Of a stretch of DNA of 64,000 bases, positions 44,630-56,773 are shown one piece after another. The notes under the pieces are model-generated. The model saw only the letters and a list, made by a program, of their open reading frames with translations. It was not told the DNA's origin and did no database searches. The first letter of the stretch is position 1; every line of letters starts with the position of its first letter. The position numbers and the translations under genes are program-made. The DNA lies in the NCBI RefSeq assembly GCF_014201375.1, contig NZ_JACHDZ010000002.1, positions 620,001 to 684,000 of the forward strand, in the 5' to 3' direction. The stretch comes from Tunturiibacter empetritectus (lineage in GTDB: Bacteria > Acidobacteriota > Terriglobia > Terriglobales > Acidobacteriaceae).

Positions 44630-46014
44630 AGTTCTGTCCCGAGCCGCGTCTGCACGCCACGAAAGGCATCGATGATCTCATCCTGCATCGCATGACGCCC
44701 GTCGTCGATGACGACCCTCCCAGCGACAACAACGTCCCGAATCGCCCTCGGAGACATGCTGAACACAATATTCGTCAGCAACTCATCGGGCAGACTTCCC
44801 GCAATCGAAGCCTCGGAGAGATCGACGGTAAAGAAGTCAGCAGCCTTACCGGCCTCCAGAGAACCCGCCTCGACATGCAGCGACCGTGCACCAGCGCGCG
44901 TCGCGAAGTCGAAGAGCAGAACCGGCAAAGCCTCACCCTGTCGACCATCGAGGACCGCACGCTGCAGGTGTCGCAGACGCAGATTCGATTCCAGCTCGCG
45001 AGCATTCTCCAGCGCATCCGTCTGCGTATGGCTGTCCGTCCCCAGCGCAATCGAAACCCCTGCATCGATCAAAGCATCAGCATCAAGAATTCCATCCCCG
45101 AGGTTTCGCTCCGTCGTAGGACAAGCCCCCACCGTAATCTTTCCACGCCCCATCCGCTCAATCTCGCCAGTCTGCAGATGAATCGCATGGATCGCGGTAA
45201 AGTCCGGCGTCATCAGCCCCATCTCATCGAGAAACTCAAAGGGAGTCGCTCCATACTCAGCAATGCAGGCCTCAATCTCCGCAGGCTGTTCCGCAACGTG
45301 CATATGCAGCGGAAGACCATGCGTCTGCGCCCAGCCCGAAATAGCCTTGAGGTAATCACGCGGAACAGCCCGAACACTATGTGGAGCTAGTCCAAAGCTA
45401 ACCGTCGAAGCCATCGCGGCAATCTCATTCCGCAGCATCTCCGAATCACGCAAGAATCTCTCCACATCCGGCTCGATAAAACGAATCTGGCCAGAGTCCG
45501 GCGGAAGCTTGAAGCCCGCGCGAACATAGGCGCACCGAAGTAGAACGATTCGGATCCCCACGCTCTCCGCAGCGCGAATCACCTGCTTCGCCAGCAGGTT
45601 CGGATCAGCATAGGCTTCACCCGCCGCCGTGCGGTGGAGATAGTGAAACTCCCCAACCGTAGTGATCCCCGCAAGCGTCATCTCAAGAGATGCCATACGG
45701 GCAACGTCGTAGATCTCCTCCGGCGTCAGTGCAAGCGCGCAACGATACATGATGTTCCGCCACGACCAGAAGTCAGGCCCACTTCTGCGCCTCGACTCCG
45801 CCTTGCCGCGCAACGCACGCTGAAACGAGTGCGAATGAATATCGATCATGCCCGGCAACAGCGCGCGTCCCGGCAAGCGGCGAACATCCGCGTCGCCCTC
45901 CGTCTTCACCGGTCCAACCGAGAAGATCGTTCCGTCATCCGCAACAACAACCTCGTAACCACTCTGAAATCGCCCATCAACATAAACAAGATCCGGCTGA
46001 TAAGACACGCTCAT
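44626..46014 (-). CDS. hutF: HutF, N-formimidoylglutamate deiminase
   Basis: 462 residues of the amidohydrolase superfamily. The metal His-x-His pair is His60-x-His62 in MIDIHSHSFQRALRG, where the SFQRALRG part is characteristic of HutF. The substrate helix RSGPDFWSWRNIMYR, LPLHMHVAEQP (metal His), FTAIHAIH and LGTDSHTQTD (metal Asp) follow. It converts N-formimino-L-glutamate to N-formyl-L-glutamate and ammonia, as in the Pseudomonas-type histidine pathway. It overlaps hutI by four bases (ATGA) upstream and the M20 gene by four downstream. Confidence 0.93.
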   Translation of the reverse strand: MSVSYQPDLVYVDGRFQSGYEVVVADDGTIFSVGPVKTEGDADVRRLPGRALLPGMIDIHSHSFQRALRGKAESRRRSGPDFWSWRNIMYRCALALTPEEIYDVARMASLEMTLAGITTVGEFHYLHRTAAGEAYADPNLLAKQVIRAAESVGIRIVLLRCAYVRAGFKLPPDSGQIRFIEPDVERFLRDSEMLRNEIAAMASTVSFGLAPHSVRAVPRDYLKAISGWAQTHGLPLHMHVAEQPAEIEACIAEYGATPFEFLDEMGLMTPDFTAIHAIHLQTGEIERMGRGKITVGACPTTERNLGDGILDADALIDAGVSIALGTDSHTQTDALENARELESNLRLRHLQRAVLDGRQGEALPVLLFDFATRAGARSLHVEAGSLEAGKAADFFTVDLSEASIAGSLPDELLTNIVFSMSPRAIRDVVVAGRVVIDDGRHAMQDEIIDAFRGVQTRLGTEL

Positions 46015-47230
46015 GCAGCCTGCTTTCGTCCGGCAACCCAGACCTCACACACCATATTTTGTCCGAGCGTATAAGACAGGTCCCGCCAGTCAGCGCTCTC
46101 GAGCACCAGCAGATCTGCCTGCATCCCGACCTCCAGCCTCCCGACACTAGCAAGCCCAAGCGCCGCCGCCGCATTCACCGTGCACGCGGTCAGAGCCTCC
46201 GGCGCCGTCAGTCCATTCAACCGCACCGCCAGGCCCATCGCCGCCGCCGTAGAGAACAGCGGACTAGACCCCGGATTCAGGTCAGTGCCAATAGCCACCG
46301 CAGCACCAGCGTCGATCAACTTCCGTCCCGGCGCAGCAGCAAGGCCGAGGTGAAGACTCACACCAGGCAGAATCGTTGCAATCGTCTTCGACCTGGCGAC
46401 CAACTCACACTGTTCGAGCGAACACACTTCAAGATGATCTACGCTCAGAGCTCCCATCTCAACTCCCAACTCCAGCCCACCGACCTGCTGAAACTGTTCC
46501 GTATGCAGCTTGATCCTCAACCCTGCGGCCTGCGCACAAGCGAGCACAATCCTCGCATCTTCCGAGCTCCACGCATGATGCTCAACAAAGATGTCCACCG
46601 CAGAAGCAAGACGCCGCCTCGCAACCTCCGGTATCAACTCGTTGCAAACCATCTCGCGATAAGCCTGTCGTTCAGTAGGCCGTTCGGGACAAATGTGGAT
46701 CAGCAAAGTAGGTACCAAGCGACTCTGAGTCCGCCCCTGCAGCAAGCGAATAGCCTCAAGCATACGCATCTCCGCTTCGAGCGTGTACCCATAACCAGAC
46801 TTCACCTCGATCGTTGTAGCTCCCGAACGCTGTAGCGCCTCAATGCGAGGCAATGCAAGCGTAGCCATCTCCTCGCTGCTCTTCTCCGTGGTCTCACGAA
46901 TCGTATGCCATATCCCGCCGCCCGCCGCCAGAATCTCTTCGTAGGTTGCCCCGGTACTGCGCGCTTCAAAGTCCGCAAGACGATCGCCCGCCCACACTGC
47001 ATGGGTGTGTGGATCTACGAGTCCAGGAACAACCGCGCGCCTGCCAAGATCAATCACCGACTCAGCAGAGCCGCTCCATTCGCGCTCCGGTCCAATCCAC
47101 GAGATCACGCCAGCATCGACAGCAACTGCCGCCTCTGGAACGATCCGTAGTTGTCTCATCGCCGCTCCACGCTTCGGTCCGACTCCAAACGGAGTAACCA
47201 CCTGCGAGATCCCAGCCAAAAGCAACTCGT

Positions 47231-47234
<4 letters not shown>
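46011..47234 (-). CDS. hutI: HutI, imidazolonepropionase
   Basis: 407 residues, usual length. Amidohydrolase barrel with the metal pair His76-x-His78 in [18 protein letters not shown], and downstream [39 protein letters not shown] and [11 protein letters not shown], all typical of HutI. It opens the imidazolone ring of 4-imidazolone-5-propanoate to give N-formiminoglutamate. Third gene of the hut operon; the ATGA junction at 47231-47234 overlaps the urocanase stop. Confidence 0.95.
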
Positions 47235-48906
<1,672 letters not shown>

Positions 48907-48910
<4 letters not shown>

Positions 48911-50418
48911 GCGTGAGCGACCTCCTGCGTGTTCAACGTCGACGCCCAATGGATCTTCGCAAGAAACGCATCCGCCGCTGCCATCATCCCGGACAAGACC
49001 CGATCTCCCTCCCACGCCGGGCAATCGGTTCGAAACGCATCGCGAGCCGCATCCAGCAACGGCGAGACAGAACGATCGTCGCGAAGGTCAAGCGCCCGCG
49101 TAGCCGTCAGCCACTCGATCGCCAAGACCATCCTGCAGTGCGTCACCGACTGCATCAGCTTCAGCGCAGCTGTCATTCCCATACTCACAAAGTCTTCCTG
49201 ATTCCCACTCGTCGGGATCGAGCACGCAGAGGCTGGCGTAGCCAGAACCCGCATCTCCGCGACCAGAGCAGCAGATGTCACCTGGGCCATCATCAATCCC
49301 GACTCGATCCCCGGCCGCGTAGCCAGAAACGCAGGAAGCCCCTCGTTCAAACTAGGATTCATCAGCCTCTCCGTCCTTCGCTCAGAGATACCCGCCAACT
49401 GGCAGAGGGCAATCGCAAGCTGATCCAGCACCAGCGCCAGCGGAGCTCCATGAAAGTTTCCACCAGAGATAAAGTCATCCTCAAATAGCAGAGGATTGTC
49501 CGTCGCGCTGTTCAACTCAATCGCGAACACCCGCTCCGCCTGACGCAGCGAGTCCCACATCGCCCCATGGACCTGCGGAACGCAGCGCAGGCAATAAGCA
49601 TCCTGAACGCTCGTACTCGAACGATGCCGCGTCGATCCCTCAAGCAAATCTCGAAGCGAAGCCGCGCTATGAACCTGTCCCGGATGAGGACGCGCCGCAT
49701 GAAGCCGCTCATCATAGGCTGCCGCCGTGCCTCGCAGCGCCTGCAAGGTCAGCGCCGCAGCAATCTGTGCCGACTGAAACAACTCGTCAAGGTCACGCAG
49801 CTGCAGACATCCGATAGCCAGCATCGCCTGTGTCCCATTCAGCAGCGAGATTCCCTCCTTTGCCTGAAGCTTCAACGGCTGCAGCCCGGCTCGCTGGAAA
49901 CACTCCGCAGCCGGGCGCCGCTCGCCAGCAAAAAAGGCCTCGCCCTCCCCAATCAACACCAGAGCCATATGTGCAAGCGGCGCCAGATCCCCGCTCGCGC
50001 CAACGCTTCCACGCATCGGCACAACCGGAGTAATGCCAGAGTTCAGCAGGTCACACAGCCGCTCCGCAACCACCGGCCGAATCCCCGACAAGCCCATCGC
50101 AAGAATATTTGCCCTGATCAACATCATCGCCCGAACCACGTCCTCGGCTAGCGGCTCTCCCACCCCGCAGCAGTGCGAGCGCACTAGGTTTAACTGCATC
50201 TGCTCAATTCCATCGGCTTCAAGCCGAACATTCGCCAGCAGCCCTACCCCAGTGTTCAGCGCATACACCGCAGTCTCACCCTGAAGCGCCTCGTCCACCT
50301 TGCCGCGCGAGATCTTCATGCGGCCCAGCGCCGCTCCCGCAATCGAAGCGGACTCGCCACTTCGCGCGACACGAACAACTTCGTCAATCGTCAACGATCT
50401 TCCATCAAGTTCAACCAT
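48907..50418 (-). CDS. hutH: HutH, histidine ammonia-lyase
   Basis: 503 residues from ATG 50418; longer frames to 50499 add hydrophobic residues unlike the family. The MIO prosthetic group forms from Ala141-Ser142-Gly143 ([15 protein letters not shown]), and the catalytic Tyr is in [12 protein letters not shown]. Further motifs: [26 protein letters not shown] and [11 protein letters not shown]. It deaminates L-histidine to urocanate, the entry step of histidine breakdown. First gene of the operon, divergent from an AsnC-type regulator, with about 200 bases between that should hold the hut promoter. No operator could be named with confidence. Confidence 0.95.
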
Positions 50419-50623
50419 AACGAGCAGCATAGAGGAGCGGGGTCCAGTAAGCCATGCAAACCATTCGGAAATCCGCTCATAAATCAGAATAAACACCAAA
50501 AAAGCAAACCAGAATCCAACGAATCAATCATTCTCAACGCGTATCACACCGGATACCGCCGTGACATAAAACAATTAAGTTGCCCCTTCTAATGTCTAAT
50601 TGCTAGGAACATAGGAGTAACCC

Positions 50624-51109
50624 ATGGCACAAGACCTCGACCCCATCGACTACAACATCGTCCGCATGCTCGCCGAAGACGCCAGAGCTTCCTACGCCGA
50701 GCTAGGCCGCAAGGTAGGCCTCTCCCCCTCCGCCGTCGCCGAGCGAATCCATCAGCTCGAGAGCGCCAAAGTTATTCTCGGGTACCGCGCCCTGCTCGAC
50801 GAAAAGGCCTTCGGCTACTCCGTCATGGCCTTCATCCGGCTCACCTGCGACAACACCCACTACCGCCCCTTCCTCAAGTTTCTCCCCACCATCGACGCCG
50901 TACAGGAGTGCCATCACATCACCGGCGGAGAAGCTTTCCTCATCAAAGTCCGCCTCGCCTCCATCGATCAACTCGAGCCCCTCATCGAACGCCTGCTCCC
51001 CTACGGAATGCCTACCACCAGCATGGTTCTCTCCACGCCCGTCTACCGGCAGCAAGAGGCATGGCTGCTCAGGCACGCCGGCTTCCCCGCACGTCCCAGA
51101 AAAAAATAA
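50624..51109 (+). CDS. Lrp/AsnC-family regulator, likely controls the hut operon
   Basis: 161 residues. The N-terminal helix-turn-helix is clear (LDPIDYNIVRMLAEDARASY and LGRKVGLSPSAVAERIHQLE) and the C-terminal RAM/AsnC ligand-binding domain (about 65-145, AFIRLTCDNTHYRPFLKFL, ECHHITGGEAFLIKVRL) follows. AGGAGTAACCC precedes the ATG. It is divergent from hutH, the usual arrangement of a local regulator, and Lrp-type proteins often sense amino acids, so histidine, urocanate or glutamate are plausible effectors. That assignment is inference. No HutC-type GntR repressor is seen near the operon. Confidence 0.9.
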   Translation: MAQDLDPIDYNIVRMLAEDARASYAELGRKVGLSPSAVAERIHQLESAKVILGYRALLDEKAFGYSVMAFIRLTCDNTHYRPFLKFLPTIDAVQECHHITGGEAFLIKVRLASIDQLEPLIERLLPYGMPTTSMVLSTPVYRQQEAWLLRHAGFPARPRKK

Positions 51110-51148
51110 AGAAGTTTCGCAACGAAAAACCTCATCCCCACAACAACC

Positions 51149-52594
51149 CTAGTGCGAGGTCAGCGCCTTCAGATACAGATACTCAAACTCAACTCCGTTA
51201 TAGAAATCGACAACGCGAATCCGTTCATCGCGTCCATGAGCACGAACATCATCGCGGTCCACGCCCATGCCCGAGAAACCATAACTCGGGATACCCGCGT
51301 TCATCGTGTACACGCTGTCAGAAGCACCAGTCTCCATCTCAGGAATCACCGGTATCCCGGGCCACATAGACTTCACAACAGTGTCAAGCGGACGAAATAC
51401 CACCGGATCCAGCGGTGGCGGCGCCATCGACTTACGGTCGGAGCCCTTTTCGAACACCTCCCCGGCGTCAGTCACATACTGAACCGTCAGCGTCGGATCA
51501 GCAAAGATACGAATCAGCTCCTGGCGAATCTCTTCCTGCGAATGTCCTGGAAAGATGCGGCAGTTCACATTCGCAACCGCGCTTCCGGGCAGTGCATTTG
51601 GAGCATGTCCCGCCGACATCATCGTCGCAACGCATGTCGTATGCAGCAGTGAGTTGTAGATCGGGTCCTTCGACAATCGCTGCGCAGCCTCCGCATTCGG
51701 CACAGCCCCAGACACAGCCTTCAGATCCTCTGCCAGCTGCCCGTCTTTCGTCTTCGCGCTACTCGCAAAATAAACTCGCGTTACCTCATTCGTCTCTAAA
51801 GGAAAAGTTGTTTTCTCCAGCCGCCCAAGCGCATCCGCAACGTGGTAGATCGCATTATCAGGCCGGGGCAGGGAACTGTGCCCGCCAGGGTTCGTCGCCG
51901 TCACTCGATAGTCCGCATAAAGCTTCTCCGTCGCTTCAACGTCCATGCTGACAGCTCGACCCTTCTCCAACTCAGGTCCGCCGGCATCTGGATTCAGTGC
52001 AAACGCACCATCAATAAGATCGCGATGATTCTTCAGCAGCCAATCCACGCCGTTCGACTTCCCACCCTCTTCGTCAGCGGTCAAAGCAAGAATGATGTCG
52101 CGATCAGGAACAAAGCCTTCACGCCGCATCCGTATAAAGCTCTCGACCACCGCAGCATCGCTGTCCTTCATATCCTGTGTTCCGCGGCCGTAAAAATACC
52201 CGTCTTTCTCAACAAGCTGAAACGGGTCCGTCGTCCAGTCTGATCGCTTCGCCTCCACCACATCAATATGCCCGATGATCAGAACCGGCTTCAGGGTAGA
52301 GCCAGCGCGTCCTCGATACCGCGCCACCATATTGCCCTTCCTGTCATTCGGCCCCATCACCACCACGTCCGACTCCGCAAACCCCGCATCGAGCAGCCGC
52401 TTCTTCATTGCATCGGCAGCCACCGTCGTGCTGCCAACCGAGTCCGTCGTATTCGTCTCGATCAACTGCTGAAATATCTCACGCGCGAGAGCCTTATCGG
52501 CAACCGGCAATTGGTTCGGCTGCGCAAAAAGGGCGGACGTTAACGCAACAGAAATCAGACAAGCGGTAATCGATCTCAAGGAAGCGATCCTCAT
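51149..52594 (-). CDS. secreted M20-family metallopeptidase
   Basis: 481 residues with a signal peptide (ACLISVALTSALFAQP). M20 zinc motifs are complete: His109-x-Asp111 (IGHIDVVEA), Asp141 (GRGTQDMKDS), Glu175-Glu176 (TADEEGG), and a lid domain of about 115 residues (FAALGRL-type region near 225-340). Resembles CPG70/PM20D1-like carboxypeptidases or dipeptidases, acting on peptides or N-acyl amino acids in the periplasm. It is convergent with the AsnC gene and divergent from the multicopper oxidase gene. Not obviously part of hut. Confidence 0.88.
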   Translation of the reverse strand: MRIASLRSITACLISVALTSALFAQPNQLPVADKALAREIFQQLIETNTTDSVGSTTVAADAMKKRLLDAGFAESDVVVMGPNDRKGNMVARYRGRAGSTLKPVLIIGHIDVVEAKRSDWTTDPFQLVEKDGYFYGRGTQDMKDSDAAVVESFIRMRREGFVPDRDIILALTADEEGGKSNGVDWLLKNHRDLIDGAFALNPDAGGPELEKGRAVSMDVEATEKLYADYRVTATNPGGHSSLPRPDNAIYHVADALGRLEKTTFPLETNEVTRVYFASSAKTKDGQLAEDLKAVSGAVPNAEAAQRLSKDPIYNSLLHTTCVATMMSAGHAPNALPGSAVANVNCRIFPGHSQEEIRQELIRIFADPTLTVQYVTDAGEVFEKGSDRKSMAPPPLDPVVFRPLDTVVKSMWPGIPVIPEMETGASDSVYTMNAGIPSYGFSGMGVDRDDVRAHGRDERIRVVDFYNGVEFEYLYLKALTSH

Positions 52595-52838
52595 ACGTCA
52601 AATTGAAAAGATGGTCTATATTCGCACGAACATTACATGCGACCCCAAACATTCCATCTTTTACAACAAGGTCCGGCTTACCTGCACCGCAAAAAAAGTC
52701 GAAAAAATCCGCATCGGGAAACTCCACCGTCAGGTACTCCCAAGGCTCGGCAAACATCAACCTTCTGGACACGCCGCCACCAAACGCTTATTACTCTAAG
52801 ACACCACAAGAATCATTCCGACCGCGAAGTGAGTTCTG

Positions 52839-54236
52839 ATGAACCGCAGAAAGTTCCTGGCCGCAACAGGTGCAGCACTAGCAAACGCAGCCATTCCGCA
52901 GCGCAGTTGGACAGCGGCAGCGGTCGGACCCGAATCTCGTGCAGCCGATCTTCGCCTGCGCATCGAGCCCTGCACTCTGGACATCGGTCGCGGCGTCCAG
53001 ATCAACACCGTCGCCTACAACGGCCAGGTCCCCGGCCCTCTGCTCCGTTTCAAAAAAGGCAAGCCGGTTACGATCGACGTCATCAACGCCTCGAAAAACC
53101 CTGATCTCGTCCACTGGCACGGCCTCACCACCGATCCCCTGAATGACGGCGCTGTTGAAGAAGGCTCTCCGTTGATCGCACCCGGAGCGACCCTGCGCTA
53201 TCACCTCACGCCAAACCCCTCAGGCACTCGTTGGTATCACACCCATGCCATGGCCATGGGCGACCTCTCCCTCGCCGCCTACACGGGCCAGTTCGGTTTT
53301 ATTCTCATCGACGGCGAACCCGACCCAGGGCGTCACGACAAAGAAGTAAATCTCGCCATCCATCACTGGGGACCTCACTTCGTCCCCATGGTCGAAACCA
53401 TGCGAGCCGAATCGCAGAACATGCCGCAGACCGCAGGCTCCGATGTCGGATACGATCACGCCACCATCAACGCGCACATGCTGGGCACAGGCGAGCCCAT
53501 CCGCGTCAAACACGGTGAGCGAGTTCTCTTCCGCCTCCTCAACGCAAGCGCGACCGAAAACGCAGTGCTCGCTCTCCCGGGCCATACGTTCAAGGTCGTC
53601 GCCATGGACGGCAATCCGGTCCCCACTCCATACTCCGTCGAAGTGCTCTCCCTCGCTGTCGCAGAACGTGTCGATGCCATCGTGGAGATGAACTCCCCAG
53701 GCGTCTGGATCCTCGGTTCGACTCTCAAGCAGAGCCGCGACATCGGACTCGGAGTTGTCGTCGAGTACGCCGGCAGATCCGGAGAACCCGTCTGGCGCGA
53801 CCCACAACCTGCTGAATGGGACTACACCCGATTCGCCGCCAAAGACCCAGTCGCAGATCCGGACGAAACCTTCACCCTCACCTTCCGCGACGCCGGCGCG
53901 CTCAACGGTTCGAAGTTCGACACCTGGACCATCAACGGTGACGCATGGCCCAACGTCAAACCGTTGATGGTCAAGCACGGCAAACGCTACCGCATGCTCT
54001 TCCGCAACGCCAGCGGCGACCAGCATCCCATCCACCTCCATCGGCACAGCTTTGAAGTCACCAGGATCGACGACCAACACCTCAGCGGACTCATCAAGGA
54101 CACTGTCAACGTCATGCCGCTCCAAACCGTAGCCGTGGACTTCCTCGCAGACAACCCAGGCGACTCGCTCCTGCACTGCCATCAGCAGCTCCACATGGAC
54201 TACGGCTTCATGCAGATCATCAAATACACGGACTAG
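52839..54236 (+). CDS. Tat-exported multicopper oxidase
   Basis: 465 residues with a Tat signal (MNRRKFLAATGAALANAA). All copper-ligand motifs are present: His92-Trp-His94 (HWHG), His134-Thr-His136 (WYHTHA), His396-Pro-Ile-His399-Leu-His401 (HPIHLHRH), and His446-Cys447-His448...His452 (HCHQQLH) with Met458 as a possible axial type-1 ligand. So type 1 and the trinuclear cluster should be intact: a laccase-like enzyme that takes electrons from a donor and reduces oxygen to water. The PQQ dehydrogenase starts two bases after its stop, hinting that the donor is that enzyme. Confidence 0.92.
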   Translation: MNRRKFLAATGAALANAAIPQRSWTAAAVGPESRAADLRLRIEPCTLDIGRGVQINTVAYNGQVPGPLLRFKKGKPVTIDVINASKNPDLVHWHGLTTDPLNDGAVEEGSPLIAPGATLRYHLTPNPSGTRWYHTHAMAMGDLSLAAYTGQFGFILIDGEPDPGRHDKEVNLAIHHWGPHFVPMVETMRAESQNMPQTAGSDVGYDHATINAHMLGTGEPIRVKHGERVLFRLLNASATENAVLALPGHTFKVVAMDGNPVPTPYSVEVLSLAVAERVDAIVEMNSPGVWILGSTLKQSRDIGLGVVVEYAGRSGEPVWRDPQPAEWDYTRFAAKDPVADPDETFTLTFRDAGALNGSKFDTWTINGDAWPNVKPLMVKHGKRYRMLFRNASGDQHPIHLHRHSFEVTRIDDQHLSGLIKDTVNVMPLQTVAVDFLADNPGDSLLHCHQQLHMDYGFMQIIKYTD

Positions 54237-54238
54237 CC

Positions 54239-56716
54239 ATGGGCCAAGTGAAAAGATTAAGTTCAGTCACAGGCAAACTCGCCCCCGTTCTACTCCCTGC
54301 CTTCCTCGCAGGCGTCCTCACGTCGACCCTCGCCAGCCGCGAATACACCCTCGCCGCTGCCAGCCCACAGGCGAAGCATGCAGCATCACGCACCGACTGG
54401 CCAGTCTACGGCGGTCAAAGCGCAGACGATCACTACTCCGCCCTCCACCAGATCGACCGCACCAACGTCCACAAGCTCAAAGTCGCATGGACCTTCGACA
54501 CCAAAGAGGCCGGCGGCCTACAGACCAATCCGCTCATCGTCGGCCGCGTTCTCTTCGGCTTCACGCCCACGCAAAAAGTCATAGCGCTCGACGCCGCCAC
54601 CGGAAAAAATCTCTGGACCTTCAGCACCGGAACCCCCGGCCTCCAACCCACACGCGGCCTCAGCTACTGGACCGACGGAACTCAGAGCATCCTCTTCGCC
54701 GGTCTTCTGACCAACCTCTACGCCATCGATCCCGCAACCGGCAAACTCCTTTCCACCTTCGGCGACGGCGGAAAGATCGACCTCCGCAAAGATCTCAACG
54801 AAAAAGACGTCACTCAATCCTTCGCCGCCCTCACCACCCCCGGCCTCGTCTACAAAGACATGATCATCGTCGGCTTCCGCGCGCCCGAGACCGAGCCTGC
54901 ACTGCACGGCGACATCCGCGCCTACGACGTCCACACCGGCAAGCTCCGCTGGATCTTCCACACCATCCCCCTTCCCGGCGAGCCCGGCTACGAGACCTGG
55001 CCCAAAGACGCCTGGAAGGTCACCGGTTCCGCCAACAACTGGACCGGCATGGCCCTCGACGAAAAGCGCGGCATCGTCTACGTTCCCACCGGCTCCGCAG
55101 TCAACGACTTCTACGGCTTCGACCGCATCGGCGACGACCTCTACGCCAACACCCTCCTCGCCCTCGATGCCAACACCGGCCAACGCCTCTGGCACTTTCA
55201 GGGTGTCCACCACGACATATGGGACCGCGACTTCCCCTCACCCCCGTCGCTCGTCACCGTCCGCTCCCACGGCAAACAAATCGACGCCGTAGCCCAAACC
55301 ACCAAACAGGGTTATCTCTTCCTCTTCGACCGCACCACCGGCAAGCCACTCTTCCCCATCGAAGAGCATGCCTTCCCCGCCACCACTACCCCTGGCGAAA
55401 AAGCCTCTCCCACTCAGCCAATCCCGTCTATCCCCGCACCCTACGCCCGCCAGCTCCTCACCGCCGACATGCTCACCACCCGCACCCCCGAAGCCCACGC
55501 CTGGGCAGCCGAGCAGTTCAAATCCTTCATCAGCAACGGCCTCTTCGTCCCCTTCGCCGTCGACAAGCAAACCGTAGTCTTCCCCGGCTTCGACGGCGGC
55601 GCCGAGTGGGGCGGCTCAGCCGTCGACATCAAGACCGGCGTCATCTACATCAACGCCAACGACATCGTCTGGACCGGCGGCCTCACCGAAAACAAACCAG
55701 GCGGCAGCCTCGGCGCCAACGTCTACCAGAGCCAATGCTCCATATGCCACGGCGGCGATCGCAAAGGCAGTCCCCCCGCCTTCCCCTCACTCATCGACGA
55801 GCAAAAGCGTCTCTCCGACGCCCAGGTCACCGAGATCATCCACAACGGCAAGGGCCGCATGCCCTCCTTTCCCAACGTCGAAGCCGCTCGCCTCACCGCC
55901 GTCCTCGAGTACCTCAAAACCGGGGACACCGGCGGCAGCGCCACAACCCCCGCTCCAAAATCCGCCAACCGCTCGGAGATCGCCGGCGCCAAAATCTACG
56001 ACAAAAACTGCGCCATCTGCCACGGCGACGACCTCCTCGGCGCACCCTCCAACTACCCCGGCATCCTCGGCGTCCGTCTCCGCCTCACCGACCAGCAGAT
56101 CCTCGCCAACATCCACAACGGCAAAGGCCGCATGCCGTCCTTCCACAAACTCACCGACGCCGACACCGCCTCCCTCCTTCGCTTCCTCGGCGACAGCGCC
56201 TCCCCCATGGTCGAATCCGCCGTCACCGCCAACAACTCCTCCAAAAAAGAAGTAGAGTCCGCCCTCGCCCCACCCGGCGGCCTCGCCAAATACCGCTTCA
56301 CCGGCTACCGCAAGTTCCTTGACCCCGACGGCTACCCCGCCGTCCAACCCCCCTGGGGCACCCTCAACGCCATCGACCTCAACACCGGCAAATATCTCTG
56401 GAAGATCCCCCTCGGCAACTATCCCGAACTCGCCGCGAAGGGCCTCGCAGACACCGGCACCGAAAACTACGGCGGCCCCACCGTCACCGCCAGCGGCATC
56501 GTCTTCATCGCCGCCACCAACTTCGACCACACCCTCCGCGCCTTCGACAGCCGCACCGGCACCCTCCTCTGGCAAGGCGACCTCCCCTACGCCGGCAACG
56601 CCACCCCCGCCACCTACATGGTCGACGGCCGCCAGTACGTCGTCATCGCCACCAGCAACGCCCGCAACCCCAAGGGCCCCCAGGGAGCAGCCTACGTAGC
56701 CTTCGCGTTACCCTAA
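54239..56716 (+). CDS. PQQ-dependent dehydrogenase with two c-type haem domains
   Basis: 825 residues. An N-terminal signal/anchor (PVLLPAFLAGVLTSTLA) directs it outward. An eight-bladed quinoprotein propeller follows (WTFDTKEAGGLQTNPLIVG, GSANNWTGMALDEKRGIVY, HHDIWDRDFPSPPSLV), close to membrane glucose dehydrogenase. Between the main propeller and its last blades are two cytochrome c domains with CxxCH at Cys500-Cys503-His504 and Cys591-Cys594-His595, each ending in NGKGRMPSF whose Met should be the sixth ligand. C-terminal blades then resume (APPWGTLNAIDLNTGKYLW is partly seen as PPWGTLNAIDLNTGKYLW). It oxidises a sugar or alcohol and passes electrons through haem c, perhaps to the multicopper oxidase two bases upstream. 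Confidence 0.9.
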   Translation: MGQVKRLSSVTGKLAPVLLPAFLAGVLTSTLASREYTLAAASPQAKHAASRTDWPVYGGQSADDHYSALHQIDRTNVHKLKVAWTFDTKEAGGLQTNPLIVGRVLFGFTPTQKVIALDAATGKNLWTFSTGTPGLQPTRGLSYWTDGTQSILFAGLLTNLYAIDPATGKLLSTFGDGGKIDLRKDLNEKDVTQSFAALTTPGLVYKDMIIVGFRAPETEPALHGDIRAYDVHTGKLRWIFHTIPLPGEPGYETWPKDAWKVTGSANNWTGMALDEKRGIVYVPTGSAVNDFYGFDRIGDDLYANTLLALDANTGQRLWHFQGVHHDIWDRDFPSPPSLVTVRSHGKQIDAVAQTTKQGYLFLFDRTTGKPLFPIEEHAFPATTTPGEKASPTQPIPSIPAPYARQLLTADMLTTRTPEAHAWAAEQFKSFISNGLFVPFAVDKQTVVFPGFDGGAEWGGSAVDIKTGVIYINANDIVWTGGLTENKPGGSLGANVYQSQCSICHGGDRKGSPPAFPSLIDEQKRLSDAQVTEIIHNGKGRMPSFPNVEAARLTAVLEYLKTGDTGGSATTPAPKSANRSEIAGAKIYDKNCAICHGDDLLGAPSNYPGILGVRLRLTDQQILANIHNGKGRMPSFHKLTDADTASLLRFLGDSASPMVESAVTANNSSKKEVESALAPPGGLAKYRFTGYRKFLDPDGYPAVQPPWGTLNAIDLNTGKYLWKIPLGNYPELAAKGLADTGTENYGGPTVTASGIVFIAATNFDHTLRAFDSRTGTLLWQGDLPYAGNATPATYMVDGRQYVVIATSNARNPKGPQGAAYVAFALP

Positions 56717-56773
56717 TCCAAGCAGCGCAACAAGCAGCGCAACAAGCAGCAAACAAGAAGGGAACTCAACCAC

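Noticed and set aside
54487..56575. Long Arg-rich and Gly/Val-rich frames overlapping the PQQ dehydrogenase on both strands
   Set aside because: Shadow frames of a GC3-rich gene; the sense frame has PQQ and haem motifs.
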